Shown here: in pieces, positions 11,521 through 24,786 of the stretch
How the letters are laid out: each line of letters starts with the position of its first letter
How positions within the stretch are numbered: position 1 is the first letter of the stretch
Source of the DNA: Aspidiotus rigidus
Lineage: Eukaryota > Arthropoda > Insecta > Hemiptera > Diaspididae
Length of the DNA: 64,000 bases
Direction: 5' to 3'
Assembly (NCBI GenBank): GCA_035079385.1
Contig: JAVHKY010000004.1
Coordinates: 12,989,001-13,053,000, forward strand
Notes under the pieces: model-generated
What the model was told of the DNA's origin: nothing
What the model saw: only the letters and a program-made list of their open reading frames with translations
Database searches by the model: none
Made by a program: the position numbers and the translations under genes

Positions 11521-14500
11521 TATATAAGGGCGAAAGGGGGCAACTGAGGCAGGCTGGGACTTGAAGATTTCGTACCTTGTGGATGAGTTGAAATACGATT
11601 ATGGATAGTAGATATACAAGAGTCATTTTGATCTATAATTTCTCGTCAGAAAATTTTATGAGACATAGTCAAATCTTGTCTGTCGGAGAAGAGGAAATGG
11701 TGTCATCGCTCTCAGAAAGAAACTAAGGATTAGACTAAATATCTCATCGTTTTAGAAATAGAAAACAAAAAGAGGGAGAAAGAAAAGAAAGTTTTTTCAG
11801 TGAGAAGTGGAACTAACAGTTAAGGGTAAAATCCTCTAAACGCAGTACCCTTGCTTACATGAAGCATTCGATCAAAGTAAAATGAATAATTATTGATACA
11901 TCTCTTCCCATAATAGCATTTTTTCATTTGGCTAATGAAAAAACAATATCCAAAATCCGAGTCAGTTTGCGTTAATGCATGCAGTGCACCAATTCTATAT
12001 CAGACGATACTCGGTGTCTTTTTTAGCGACGCTGGTCCTCTCCCCCTGCCCACTTCCCTTTTATAAGTTTCAGTCTTCGTCTATTTAATCACTCGAACGA
12101 AATCGTATATTAATTTCGCAAATCAGTCGATTGTTTTCTCGTCACCCTTTTAGCGCACCAAAGACGACCGATTAATTTAAGCCGTTAATAGAAATGAGCA
12201 TCGATGCTGAGCTAAAAAATTAAATAATTGTCGCGGCACACGAGGTTTTTCGAATTGCGAAACGAAGTAAATCATCGCCGTCGCTCCCGTCGTCTACGAA
12301 ATATTGGGGTGAACGTCAACGTTCTGGATTTTCAGTGGAGACGTTAGAGTCAGTGTCTTTTATAGCGAGCTCGGCGCGAATGTAGCACTAGTAGCTGAGA
12401 AACACGCGAGCGAGGTGGAGGTCCATAAACTTTGATAATTCCGATGGTATCGTAACACACCGAGTCGTAGACAATAAATTCAAATGAGAAACGCGATCGT
12501 GATAGGGTTGACGAGCAGGCGAGAACGCAGGTAGGTGCGGTGTATAGAGCGCAAAAGAAAAACGATGAGGTGGACGAGAAACGGCGGTGCGAGTCGAGAG
12601 AAATTTCGTACAGAAATCGTCGTCGTTCGTTTTGTATGAATAGAGTTGTAGATTGTAATTAATATGCAAGAATGATTTTCTCTTTTCCCTAATAAATCGC
12701 ATTGCCACACTAGAGCGCTACCACCCTTTTATATTATTTTCTCGCTTTTGCTTTCGCCCAAGCTTACGCATGTATTTTCCTGGCAAATGCCTCGAATGTC
12801 GCTTTGCTGTCGGAGAGGCGTGACTCTATAAAGAAGAAAAGTTGATCTGATGAACTTTCGGACTTTAATTAATTCTCAAATTGAGGTCGAAAACGTTGGC
12901 CATTTTTTCAAGCCAAAAATTTGTTGCGGGAAACTAAAGAAGTATCCTGAATTAGAAAGCCGAAATAAGTTTACTTTCTGAAGAAACTAATTAATTTGTG
13001 TTAGGGTTATTCGATGAAAACTAGTTTAAATTTAGAAGGAGGAATTATTTTCAGGTCCTTTGGATAAAGAAACTCGTCGTTCGCAGGATGGGTTTCATGA
13101 AGTAAGTTACAAAGCTTACTGACTTATTCTCTTTGTCGGTGACCATTCGGCTGATCTAACTTATTATTATGAAGATCCATTAAGGAGCAGCCGGACCACG
13201 TTAGCACTGGATAATATTGACTGTAAATCGTTGGTGTCGTCTCCTATTCCGAAGTGGGTTGGAAAGGCTGGGTACATCGATTGGTTTTTGGCTTGAAAAT
13301 ATGTGTTAGTGCTCTTCTATGATTTCTTTGCTCCTGGAAGACCTGAGCCTGCCAGAGATCCCCAAACCAACTTTCTGCTCACTTAAAATTTAAGATTGAC
13401 ACAATCGTTTGCACTGCGTTAGTACTACATAAAAAATTGAAATCCCTCACATGACTTTTACAGTTGATGTATGTAAGCTTGATTGTTTGTACTACGTCAG
13501 TAGTGGATTATGTTGAGAATAAAAAGACGTTGAAAGGCAGACGAGGGAGAGAAACTTGGGTAGTGTACAGAGAAAGAGGATTCAAGTCTATTTCCAAACG
13601 TTGATCTCAAGACGTTTCTATAGAGCCAATTCTGGTCAGCCGTCCAGCTGAACAATCATTTGCTTTTTTTGCTGAAACTTCAACGTCATCAGATATGTAA
13701 TTTCTTGTGAGCATTCACTTAGATACAGCGAGAGAGATAAACTGCTATCAAATAAATATATACTCATACACCTACAGAGAATTTTAGTTCACACTTTTTC
13801 GAGCGTAAGTTTTTCACGTCCTCGAATATACTTGAGATGTGAAGCTACAAGATGCACTATGCGTATTTTATATACATAGTGACCGCATACACGAGGTGCT
13901 TCTTACGTTGTTTCTGCTTTCTTGAAATCAATCTCTGTAGAGCCACGAAGTAAAAATCAAGTATCACAATCCTTTACGTTTAGAAGTTGGAAAATAAAAA
14001 GTAACGACCTAACTTGTAGCACCGGAGAAAGAAGAGAAAAAGTTATAAATACCAGTTCAGGAAACAAAACTTGAAAAAAGAAAGATATTATTAAAAATGA
14101 TAGGACGACGGCTGGTTTTCCCACAATACGTTCTTTTTCATTTCGTTTTTATTATTATAAACGACGACTTTACCGAAATCATATCCGCGTACACAAGAAC
14201 GCTTGCATTTACCATATAGTAGACTCTTATATATGGAGTAGACCTACGTATATCTCGTATATTTGCGCGCCCTCGTATGACCACGAAGGGTAATAAAAAT
14301 CTTATACAGAACTTATATCTATTAAAAAAGTTGTTATTATTGAAACGGTCAACGATTTAGATGAAGGAAACTACATCTATAAATTTATATCTGGGAAAAA
14401 GAAAGAAAGGAAAAAAAAAATCTAATAATAATAATCATAATAATAGAAACGTCTTTTTCTGTCAGAGCTAATGCTTTGGAAAATTGTTATTACTATCGTT

Positions 14501-17195
14501 TCTTCTTATAGTCTTACTCCTTGTACTTTAATGTCCTTCATTAGGTTTCTTCCTTGTTTATAATATTGCAATAATGATGAATGTATAAATTGATGCGCAA
14601 TAACGTGAATACCAGTATTACCATCACAATGCGATAATTTGAAGGCGTTGGAGGAAAAACTAGCGAGAGGTACAAAATTATATTTCCTTAAGAGATAAGC
14701 TATAAAAAATTAAGCCTGTCGATTATTTCGCACGAAGAGGAAAGGTTAGAGGGTTGGAAACGGCGCTTTAATTTTTTTTTTCTTCTGAAATTGATAACTG
14801 AGGCTAGGTCTTCCGCTACAAACATGTTATAAGGCTGAGTCCATTATGACAGGTACGACAAACTTATTCTAATTTATATATTGACTACGAGAACTTAGCT
14901 ACAGGGCCAGTGCCTGTGAGCACGAATGTCACAAAATAGAAAAAATGTAGACTTTAAGAGGGACATCTTGGAAAGATTTCGGCCCTCGAGCTAGACACAT
15001 TCTGGGCTGTGGTTCGAGAAGGGCGGGGCTATTCGAGGAAGTGTCATTTGGAAAATTTCATTTCGTGCTATACATACAAGGGACGAGGGGGCTCAGATAA
15101 TCGAACTTTGAAAAATCGACCCTTAAAACAGGTTCTCAGCTCGCCTTATCTCATTTGGTTTTCTGATCGCCCCATGAGCGAGTTGCCCTAATCAGCGGAA
15201 ATATTTCTGAAACCTCGCGAATGGCGAACGAAGTGAGTTGAAAATTTGAGGAAATTTCTGCAATCATCATAGGCGATTCTTATACCTAGTGCAGGTTTTA
15301 CTCAAAAATTTAGAGCGATTTTCTCCATGCACCAGCTTCAAATCTAATTCTTCTTTATTACGCTACGGAAGTGGGTTAACGAGGATGAAACTGGAGGACA
15401 AGAGATTAATAAAAGTAAATCATCTAGAAAACGATGATGACATAAATCCGCGTACAAGTTTCTCGGAGTCGCATCTCTTCTATTTGATACAATTTTGCGA
15501 CCCTCTTCTTGTATACATCGAAGTGCGGTCACAACACGCACAAGAGTCATCGACTGGCCTCGGAAAATTATTTCTCATTCGACCACTTCGACTCGTTGTA
15601 GGTACTTCGATGTAAAAAATAATCACTAGATCGGAAATGCGAACACAAAATAGAGGAAAATACCCTCCTATCTCGCCAGTGAAGGACGAAGTTAAACGAA
15701 CCGTTATTAATGAAATTTGCAACGAGAAGTATACGAGTACGCGACCACTGCTGTGATTTTGGTTCTAACGAGAGCTATAGTTTTACGTGGCGGGAATAAT
15801 ACATTGAACTTTTCACAAATTCCACTAAAATTTATACACAATAATCTCTTGGCAAATGTTATTTCTTGTACGATGTGAAAGCATTGTTGAGAAAAGAGGA
15901 AAGAGTCTGGCCTGAGAGTGGATGATGGAAACAAAATCGATTACTCTGCAGGATGCCAATCAATATATATTAGTGAATGAATGTACACATAGGCTAATAC
16001 ATAAAGATAATTGTATTAATATTTCGTAGACTCGAAAGAATAAGACAATTTTACAAAAATAAAAGACAATTATTAAGATAAAATGTTGTAATGAGAGCAG
16101 CCACAGGAGCCAGGAGAGTCATAAGGGCAAGACAACTGTGATGACTACTTATGCTTACAGTCACCAAAATTAAGGACAGCATGGTCTTCTAACTTCGGTA
16201 GATTGCTTGTCTCCAATTTTAAAGTCGAAAAAAAAATCATAATTTTGTGTTTAATTCTAATACTATACACTTCCAATAGGCTACAAAAAAAAAAATATAT
16301 ATATATATAATATACAACAATAACTCTGGGTGAATAAATAAAACAAAAATTAACTGTAGCAAAACAGCGGCCCATAACGCTAAATATTTTTTTGTTAATC
16401 TTTACATTAAATTGTGCTCATTAAAACAAAAATATTTCCACTCTTTTTTTCTTTTTTCCCAAAAGAAAGCATTAACTTAACCTTGTAATTAACTTTTCTT
16501 CAATCGAGTGCAAAAAATTACAAAAAAAAAAAAAAAACAACAACAAAATAAAAAAAATCTAACTTAGCCTATAATAAATAAAAAGTATGTTCTCTTTTAA
16601 ATCAATTTAAATAACTCAAATTAAACAACAGATTGTTCAGTGATGGATAATAATGGATATTGTGAAACATAGGTACAAAAAATTATAATCAAAAGTAATT
16701 ATTGGTTTTGGTCAATAAATCTACAAACAATAGAATAATTTTGGTTTGAAATACCACAAAGTAGGTATAAAAGATAAATGAAAAAATATCACAGCCAAGT
16801 TTTACAAAACTTTGAGCATAATATGATCCTTTTAATCTGAATGTTGGATAGGTAAGTATCTAGTTCAATGGAATATCTAAAATAAATCTTACATGACTTT
16901 CACTTTCTTCAGTCACCTAATTGGGCGAATTGAATATTGGTATTTAAGAATATTTGATTTTATAAATCCATATCAAAAGGGAACAGCTTGTTGATAGGTA
17001 GTACGTTTGCAAATAGAGAAAAGTACAAAATTCTTAGATTAAGAGTATATTTTGTAATTTTGTGGATCAAACTATCAGCATAATAAAACTACCGGAGGTA
17101 TAAAAGTAACAAATATTTTTTATTCTGTATCTAAGAATGGTTTCATCTACAATGAAATATAACCTATTTTTCTCAGCTTTTTGGAGTGAACTTAT
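11521..17195. other. Gene-free stretch
   Basis: No gene is supported. The segment 12,000-12,720 is CpG-richer and complex, with several TAAT homeodomain-type words (e.g. GATTAATTTAA near 12,172), and may be regulatory. A weak direct repeat is seen at about 13,400-13,428 and 13,480-13,508. An (AT)n tract lies at 16,295-16,309 and an A-rich run at 16,519-16,534. Reading frames up to 108 codons (15,289-15,615) have no recognisable domain and overlap frames on the other strand. Confidence 0.45.
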
Positions 17196-17201
17196 TTTAT
17201 T
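17196..17201 (-). terminator. Possible poly(A) signal of the zinc-finger gene
   Basis: On the minus strand this reads AATAAA, about 200 bases past the TAA stop of the zinc-finger frame. It is the first exact AATAAA I find downstream, but in such AT-rich DNA this may be chance. Confidence 0.3.
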
Positions 17202-17399
17202 AATATGAAATGTAAATGACATTTTCTTCCGTGCTCATGCAATTGAAGAATTTTTTTGTCTTCAAGTGGAGTACCTAGTTTTAAATATAGGTAATTTTTT
17301 TCTATCACCAATTGCGCTTCAAATCAAATCATTTTCTATATGAATAAAATGTAATATGTCCTGACATTGTTAGTGAATTTCCTTTGACTCACACCCCAA

Positions 17400-18281
17400 T
17401 TAATCAGATTTATGAATTGACATATGAGTCTCAAGATTACCTTTCCGATTAAATTTGATCTTGCACAAATCACATTCAAATAATTTGTTAGGATCAAGGT
17501 TGTGAATTGTAATTATGTGAGTTTTCAAACTATTTTTGCGATAAAATTTTTTTTTGCATTGATGACATTCAAATTTTTTTTTCATGTAACGGTGTACCAA
17601 GGAAATGTGTTCTCTCAAATTTCCTTTTTGAATAAACTTTCTGTGGCATATATCGCATTCAAATTGATATTTCTTTTCATCCAATTCATGAATCAATTTA
17701 TGAATCTTCAAATTACCTTTGAGGGTGAATGTCTTCTTGCAGAAATCACAAAGGAATGGAGATGATTTATTTGTTGATAGCTTAGATTGATGAACAAGAA
17801 AAATGTGCCTTGTTAAATGATATTTTTGCACAAATTTTCTTCCACACTCATAACATTGAATGAGTAGTTTTTTTCTCAAATCTGGGCTATGTACAAGTAA
17901 GATGTGTCTTCTCAAAGTACCTTTTTGAATAAATCCCTTTGCACAGACATCACATTTAAATTGATATTTTTTCTCCATATTGGATTCATGAATCAACATA
18001 TGTGTCCTAAGATTGCATTTTCGACTAAATTCTTTTTTACATGTATTGCATTCAAATGAAATTGTTTCCTGAGGCCAAAAGTGATGCCTGTGAACGTCTT
18101 TGATATGATTTTGTAGTGAAGATTTTCGAAAAAACTCTTTCTTACACTCATCGCATTTAAATTTATTATTATTTGAATCTAGGCCAATGCTATGCACCAA
18201 TACAATATGTCTCTTTAGACTACCTTTCTGAGTAAATTCTCTATGACACATATTACAAATGAATAAGCACTTGTTTTCCAT
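17400..18281 (-). CDS. Nine-finger C2H2 zinc-finger protein (single exon or 3' exon)
   Basis: Likely a nuclear, sequence-specific DNA-binding protein. The 293-residue frame is almost nothing but C2H2 fingers. The first cysteine of each lies near residues 9, 43, 78, 110, 143, 178, 209, 239 and 270, all with C-x2-C-x12-H spacing. The histidine spacing runs 4,4,3 / 4,4,3 / 4,4,3 along the nine fingers, and finger 1 resembles 4 and 7 (QKG before the conserved Leu). The array is therefore three copies of a three-finger module with a period of about 100 residues. Linkers are not the usual TGEKP type. No KRAB, ZAD or BTB domain is present. The ATG at 18,281 is only the first Met. The frame stays open 18 codons further upstream to a TGA, and that stretch resembles a damaged finger end and linker (KLIQKLDMENK). 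An upstream exon, or N-terminal decay, is therefore likely. Family assignment is firm; the gene's integrity and targets are unknown. Confidence 0.85.
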   Translation of the reverse strand: MENKCLFICNMCHREFTQKGSLKRHIVLVHSIGLDSNNNKFKCDECKKEFFRKSSLQNHIKDVHRHHFWPQETISFECNTCKKEFSRKCNLRTHMLIHESNMEKKYQFKCDVCAKGFIQKGTLRRHILLVHSPDLRKKLLIQCYECGRKFVQKYHLTRHIFLVHQSKLSTNKSSPFLCDFCKKTFTLKGNLKIHKLIHELDEKKYQFECDICHRKFIQKGNLREHISLVHRYMKKKFECHQCKKKFYRKNSLKTHIITIHNLDPNKLFECDLCKIKFNRKGNLETHMSIHKSD

Positions 18282-18335
18282 ATCAAGTTTTTGAATTAAT
18301 TTACCGTCAATACAGTCTTTGAACCCTTTTCCTTC
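18282..18335 (-). pseudogene. Remnant of an additional zinc-finger module
   Basis: In frame with and directly upstream of the zinc-finger start, 18 codons remain open back to a TGA. They include FKDC followed by KLIQKLD, and run into MENK. This parallels the segments KLIHELDEKK and MLIHESNMEKK that join fingers 6-7 and 3-4, but with Gln in place of the second zinc His and most of the finger missing. I read it as the tail of a lost third finger from a fourth module. Confidence 0.45.
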
Positions 18336-19159
18336 TCATTTTTTGCTTCAAGTTACGGCATTGTGAATTGACAAGTATCTACCTACTGGTAGTGATATTC
18401 CAATTGCCTATAAGTACTTGTTTGAAAGTATCTTCTTTAAAAAAATATCACTTATCAAGCAAGAATCTAAGCCGCTATTCAGCTTGCATGCGCTTCAAAA
18501 TTTTTCTGCAATAATAAGTACTCACAATTCAAAATTGCTGAAACATTGATACCATCGAGTTTCTCTAGGTACAGTTCTAAAATTCTTCATTTACTGGGAA
18601 GTCCGCCAATAATGACATTTTTTGATGGAAATACAAGGTTGGTCCCAGCAGCATACTTGATAATGAAGAGAAACAAAATACAGCAGCAATGTAGGCAATC
18701 CAATAAAAATATTGGTGAACTGTGGAAACAAACGTATGCAGTACTTTCAGTAATTGGAAAGCACAATCAACAAAGCTTCCTTATAAGTTGGACGTCTAAT
18801 AAGTATTTAGAATTTAAAAGGGAGAGGTATTTTAACAAAGTAGATAGCACATAGATATTAGGTATTTACTCTCATTACATTATGTCTCTCAACTGTCTTC
18901 TGAAATGATCACAGGAAGCGCTAATATTGCTCGGATATTTATATTAAATACAGAGTCGTGCAGAGTAATAATGTAAGGATATACTTAATTGTAAAGGTAG
19001 AACACCCACAGTAGCCTAATTTTCAAAAGTAAAAAAATAAAGTGGGTTCTTATTGAGCTATCACCTGTTCTTAAATGAAATAGGTACGTACAAAGTTGTA
19101 ATGATTCAGATTAATTTAACAATATTGTGGTTAAGGTTACCCATGTATAATTATTAGTC
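18336..19159. other. Non-coding upstream of the zinc-finger exon
   Basis: No recognisable feature. The frame 18,546-18,854 (plus, 102 codons) has no known domain and is probably chance. This is where a promoter or upstream exon of the zinc-finger gene could lie, but no convincing splice acceptor was seen next to 18,335. Confidence 0.35.
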
Positions 19160-19350
<191 letters not shown>

Positions 19351-22300
19351 TAAGGGAAAATGAGAGTATGTATGAGCTATATGTACGCTTCTTCATACCA
19401 GGAAAATTTCCAACCTTCGATAGTTGACAATTCTATTGAAAGGAACACTCAAGATATAATAAACAAAAAAAATGAATGGTATTCAAAACAAGTACGATAG
19501 AATATCTACGTAGGTAGGGCCTACCGAATCTTAAATTTATTTGATTCTTGAGGTCAGAATGGAGAAATTTACGTTGCCGTCGCGTTCAAGTGTAAGAGAT
19601 TCGATGTTCAAACGACACTTTTCAAAATTTTCATAAAACGTTCAAAAATTCAAGGCCGTTAACCATTCTTACAAGAAAATTGTTATACGTACCGCATTTA
19701 TATCGTTACGCGACTTACTCGTTCAAACAGTAAAGAAGAGCACATTGGATCTATAGTAATGATAATTCGAAAATGTATATATAAATCTATCGAGGCTTTT
19801 CCCAAGGGCATCAGACCCTCTTCGTAAAGAGCGCGTTCTCCAAAATCGACTGTTTCGATATAAAAACATAAGTAAAAATATCCACCCGGTCACGAATTAT
19901 AGTCCGGTACAAATTTCGTCGCGAGAATAAAGCCCATCGTCGATGCCCATAATATTAACGTTCAATATACTAGACGGCTATATACGAAATTCTTATACGA
20001 TATAGAAACTTCTTTTTATAGCTAGCCGTATAAAATAGCGCGAATGAGGGAGGAAACGATGGACAAGTAAAATAAGTTACCGTACTTATTTTTATTTTTA
20101 CCGCGCGGTGAGCCTATTTTTTTGAATATCTCGAATACAATCGAATAGAGCTCTATATCAGTGAACTATATTTCTTTAGATTTTGTAATCCTATTAATGA
20201 AATTATTGATAAAAGGTATCTTATCGATCCAAACTTGTAATCATACTGTATTATGTTTGTACTGAAAGTTGCAAAACGATGAAGAGAGAAGCGAAGGACG
20301 ACAAGTTTGAAGAAACGTTTTTTTCTTTTACTTATCCGACGGCGTAGGGACGCAATCACAAATCCCTTGAGTAATGTCACAATGTCTCACAAAAAAGAAG
20401 AAAATAACACGCGAGGACGTAACAACGATTTAATATCACCACGTCGAACGGTCACATAATTTTTACTGCATAATTTACGATATATTCTATTTTTTTGAAG
20501 GAAAATGTTTTCCCTCCACACATTCGATTACGGAGTCAATACAAGGCAATATTTTTTTCTCTTTTTCACTTTGCTGAGAACACGTACTGGTAACTGAGTT
20601 TGGTTTATTTATTAGGTTGCTGTGTGGCACCGACATTTAGTATACCAGCAAACGTTTTATGAAATTTGACGAGCGCTCCATTTTTTTTTGTTCACTCAAT
20701 TTTTCAAAAGGGGTACCTAGCTCGATAATAATCAGTAAATTTTTTAACGTGAGTGATATATGGTAGAGTACTTCGTCGAACGTGTTAAATGGGTTGCGAA
20801 TAAATTTTCGAACGAGAGATGTAAATTTACTATATTATCATCTTATGAGTTAGTTATGAACTGTATTTTCCCGTTTCGCTAATTATTTAATAAACCTTTA
20901 CGAGTTTTTGAATTCTAGTTCACTCAGCTAGTATATTATGTACCTGCCAACTCTAAAATGTCGTTGATTTATTTTCCACTCGTACGGATCATATTATGGC
21001 ATTATACTGGCGAATACAGTATTTCACAACAGTAGTGCTCTTCACTTTATAACGACCCAAATGTTAGGTCGGTCAACTTGCGTGAATGCTAATATCATTC
21101 ATTTGACCATTGCGCATATACAATTTATACAATGGTTCACTATTGTAGAAGCGAGGATAATAACATGATTAATTCTACTTTAACACAACAAACCACTTAG
21201 AATATTCGAATACTTACGACCATATTGATGCACACAGACAAAAATTTGCAGCTTCTAATTACAAAAGAACAATATTCCAATGTTTTCGTCCACCTATTGC
21301 CGTCTTATAGCGTGAGAAAGTTCCGTAATTTTGAGCATGACAATTATACAAACATAGAATTGAACATAAATGTTGAATAAATCATTGAAAGAAAAATTTA
21401 ATAGGTACTTGAATAAGTATACTTATATAGCTTATCGGATGAACTTTCATAGGAACTGTCTTATAGCGAGAAGAAAAAAAATGATAATATTATATACTAC
21501 CTACCTACTTTTTTTGAGTAGGAATATGCATGTTCTATGCAAAGCAACTTATTGAAACCTTATTTGGAAGAAAAAAAGAAAAAAAAATTGTAAAGATGCA
21601 GTCAACATAAGAAAGCCATGGTTACTTTGGTGTATACAATTTACTTTTTGTGTTATCCTATTCTCTACACTTTTATAGGACTCGATAGATACTATAATCA
21701 TACTTACCAAACTAAAATTATTAAAAAGAATAATTAAGAACTACCTACTTATAAATTCCATTTCCATTTGAACTTCTGAAAAAAATTTCACTAAATTTCT
21801 GTTTTATTATTCCAACTTCCGAAAACATAAAGAAAACTTTCTCTACGCCAAAGATGTCAAGTTGAAATATTCCACCACAGTTTACACCTCATAGACTAAT
21901 GTGCAGCTATTTCCCTAGTAAGTATTCTTATGAGAAAAACAAAAAAATATTTGAAAGGATCTTCTCCCAAACTATACGCTCATTTTAAAGGAAATTTTAG
22001 GTCGAATAAATTTGACTCTCTTAACTTTTCAACAAAAAAAAAACTCACTTCTTCACCTGCCCTTCTCTTATGAACATTAAGCACTCATTTTCTGTTTCCT
22101 CCCATACCCCGTCTGCTCTTTCCAATAACTCAGAGACCATAACCAACACCTTAAACTTCCTTCAATTCACCTATTACTACAAATCCATTTAATCCGAACT
22201 TTTCTCCCTGACCTATAATAACCCGTTATAAGTAGTCAAAGAGCTTGAAAAAAAAAAAAAAAAAAAAAATCAAATAATTCCTGAGATAAATTGATTTACT

Positions 22301-23223
22301 CAAACCAGTATGTCTACCATAATGTTATCAAGAATCTCTAAAATTGAGCCTAACTTATGTCCTAGAAAGTGCTTCTTATAATTGGAATATTGGAAACTCA
22401 AATTCACGCGATCTGAAAGAAATTCTGTTTCCTCTTCAGAAGGCTAATAGCTAATTTTGATAACGTAAAGAAATTGTTTCTGAACAGATTTTCACTTTTC
22501 AGTGCAGAATCCCTTCAAGTATAATACTAGTTTTTTGATAGGCTGTACAAGGCGTTTTTGGGTACCGGAATAGGTCAAAAATGTTCTTTTTAACACAATA
22601 TTGAGAACAATATTTCTGATACGTGAAGCAAAGCTCCAATTTCTCAGATCTCAATGTTTTCCTCCTATTATTTTCATCAGCTATCAGCCTATTATCACTC
22701 CATCATCATTGCGATCATAATTGAAGATTGAAAAAGTATAGTGTAATAGTTTGTCATGACGATTCATCGCGTGTTCACTGTTCATTGCTGGCACTTTGCA
22801 CCTTTCGTTCAAAAGATCTGGTTTTTCTGATTGTCAATTTGGATAGGTACTTATACAATTATACATATACCTGTCGCGGACTTGCAGCTCTGTATCTGGC
22901 TATGCTGTTCATAACCGTTTCCACTGTTTTTCCCCGCCGTTTTTCCAATTTCTGGTAAAATAATTTTGTATGATTTTCGAGAAAAGAATTTTTGTTTGTG
23001 CAAATAATAATTGCTATATATAGGATTAGGGAAAACGGCATCACAGGCAATATTTAATAATAGGTAGTTATAAATCAAGTAACATGATAGTACAGCTTAT
23101 GATTCTGAAAGTATTTTTCACGCTGAATTCAATGATGATCTTCGCTTTTTTCAATTACCTTTTATTTTCGAGTGATGTAGAAATAATTATGCATGTTTGT
23201 TAACATGATAGGTACCTAATACT
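19351..23223. other. Gene-free stretch
   Basis: No gene is supported. The part 19,500-20,500 is CpG-richer and looks unique. 21,350-22,250 is AT-rich with TACCTACC words. A C/T-rich plus-strand segment (about 22,050-22,245) ends in 20 or more A residues at 22,249-22,269, the layout of a retrotransposon 3' end on the plus strand, though no element is recognisable. Confidence 0.4.
22050..22269 (+). repeat. Possible retroelement 3' end with poly(A) tail
   Basis: About 200 bases of strand-asymmetric, C/T-rich sequence are followed directly by a run of more than 20 A residues. This resembles the 3' untranslated end of a LINE or a processed transcript. No target duplication or domain could be read, so the call is weak. 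Confidence 0.25.
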
Positions 23224-23433
23224 TTTGACAAACGTGCATTTTATTGTATATCTCATCAGGAAAGAGTTTCACCAAAAAAGAAGAACACCATTGAATTTCT
23301 CGTGAAAATTTACTTCGGAATTCGTCAAACAAGTATCATAATTCATAAGATGTACCTAACCAAATATAACCAGAGAGATTATTTAGCAATTTTGTCCATT
23401 TCTCCAGAACCAATAGAGTGCACGTTTGTCAAT
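23224..23433 (+). repeat. MITE with TTTGACGAACGTGCA-like termini, copy 3
   Basis: It starts with TTTGACAAACGTGCA and ends with TGCACGTTTGTCAA, then continues with TCATTCTTTGCACGGC. This matches the region just beyond the end of the copies at 1.5-1.95 kb. The interior matches the reverse complement of 1,499-1,690 over essentially its whole length, with one insertion around 23,345-23,370. No protein is needed to explain the shared open frame. Confidence 0.7.
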
Positions 23434-23622
23434 CATTCTTTGCACGGCATTGACGGACTGACGACTCTCGAGTGCGATGGTGACAAAGGACTTACTAGGT
23501 CCTTACAAAGGACGGTGACGAAGGAAATTTCCGCTTTATTATTTCCGTTTCAAGCATGGGCAGAACAGAAGCATGAAGCAACATTAGGTGCACACTGCAC
23601 TGCACACCACTGTCTGCCAGCT

Positions 23623-23757
23623 CTGCCATACAAAGTTGAAATGACGTATATGCAAATAATGAATACGAGAAAAAGAGGCTATACCAGATGAACCCATAAC
23701 CTCTTTTCCTTGTATTCATTATCCGCATATACGTCAATTCAACTTTGTACGGCGGCA
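23623..23757. repeat. Foldback with arms of about 60 bp
   Basis: The left arm (about 23,623-23,683, beginning CTGCCATACAAAGTTGAA) is the reverse complement of the right arm (about 23,696-23,757, ending TTCAACTTTGTACGGCGGCAG) with few mismatches. A loop of roughly a dozen bases separates them. Transcripts would form a long hairpin. This explains the mirror-image reading frames on both strands. It may be a MITE or a small inverted duplication; no target duplication was seen. Confidence 0.7.
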
Positions 23758-24786
23758 GCAGCGGTGTCAATGTCGCTTATTGTAGGACTCTTTGTATCAA
23801 TCTGCCGTACAATTAGAATGAGCGTATATGTATATCCACAATTCACGGGAAAGGGATCTTTCAACTCTGGCAAAAATTTCCGATTTTGCTGATCGTTAAT
23901 ATCCAGTTACGTCCATTCCATTTTGTGCGGCAGATCTGGCCAACAGAATCTTGTACATATTGTACGTGTATTGTACCTGCACTATTAAATCACGATCATC
24001 ACACCCCTCCATTTTGATTTATTATTTGCTTATTTGGCGGGTCATTGTACTGTTGCTCTGTTTGGGTGACCAGAAAATTCTTTGAAGAAAGTGCTTCGCC
24101 AGCGTTAATTGAAGAGAAGGCGGCAGAAATTATTACTGATGAATGCTCTGCTTAAATTGTAAATATCATTAAGGGGAGCCTATCGTTAGTCTCCTCAAAT
24201 TGTACAATAAGATTTCAAAGACCCTACAGTCAACTTTGTTTCAAGTTCATTGCTTGTGTTTGTGCTTTGTGCTTGCCGTTTAGGTACTCAATCATATACT
24301 GTCGATGGCTGAACATTAGCTTTTATTTTTACAAGAGAAGAGAAGTAGAAATTAGAAGAGAATTGACAGAAGATTGAATACTGAAGCATTCAAAATCATT
24401 TTATGGTAAGTTGAGTGTACTTTTTGGTTTATTATTATCATTAGAAATCCATATTGGAAAGTACAAATTGGGTGTTTTATGGAACATCATATTCAGGTAT
24501 GTTTGGGCCAAGCGCGTTTTCAAAGATCCGGGTAAATTTGAGCGTTGGTGTAATCACAGGAGTGCGTCTTCTGAGGATGGTATAATGATCGTCAACGTGA
24601 GGATTGAAAGCGTCGAGAAGTTTTGTTTTGTTGTTTAGAAATTTGTTGGAGCGAAAACGGCGCCAAAATATTTTTCTGGTTTACTTTGCAACAACGTTAT
24701 TTTACAAGTTTAAATTTAAACGTGGATACGTTCAAGTATGTAAAAATTGAAAAATCGACACTAGAATCCAAAAATTAGGTTTTATT
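23758..24786. other. Non-coding stretch
   Basis: No gene or repeat recognised. The frame at 24,411-24,638 has no known domain. The last 100 bases may belong to the retroelement fragment that carries the hammerhead motif. Confidence 0.4.

Noticed and set aside
23302..23691. 129-codon frame partly shared with a frame at 1,429-1,719.
   Set aside because: The shared part is explained by MITE similarity, and the remainder lies in the foldback, which gives frames on both strands.
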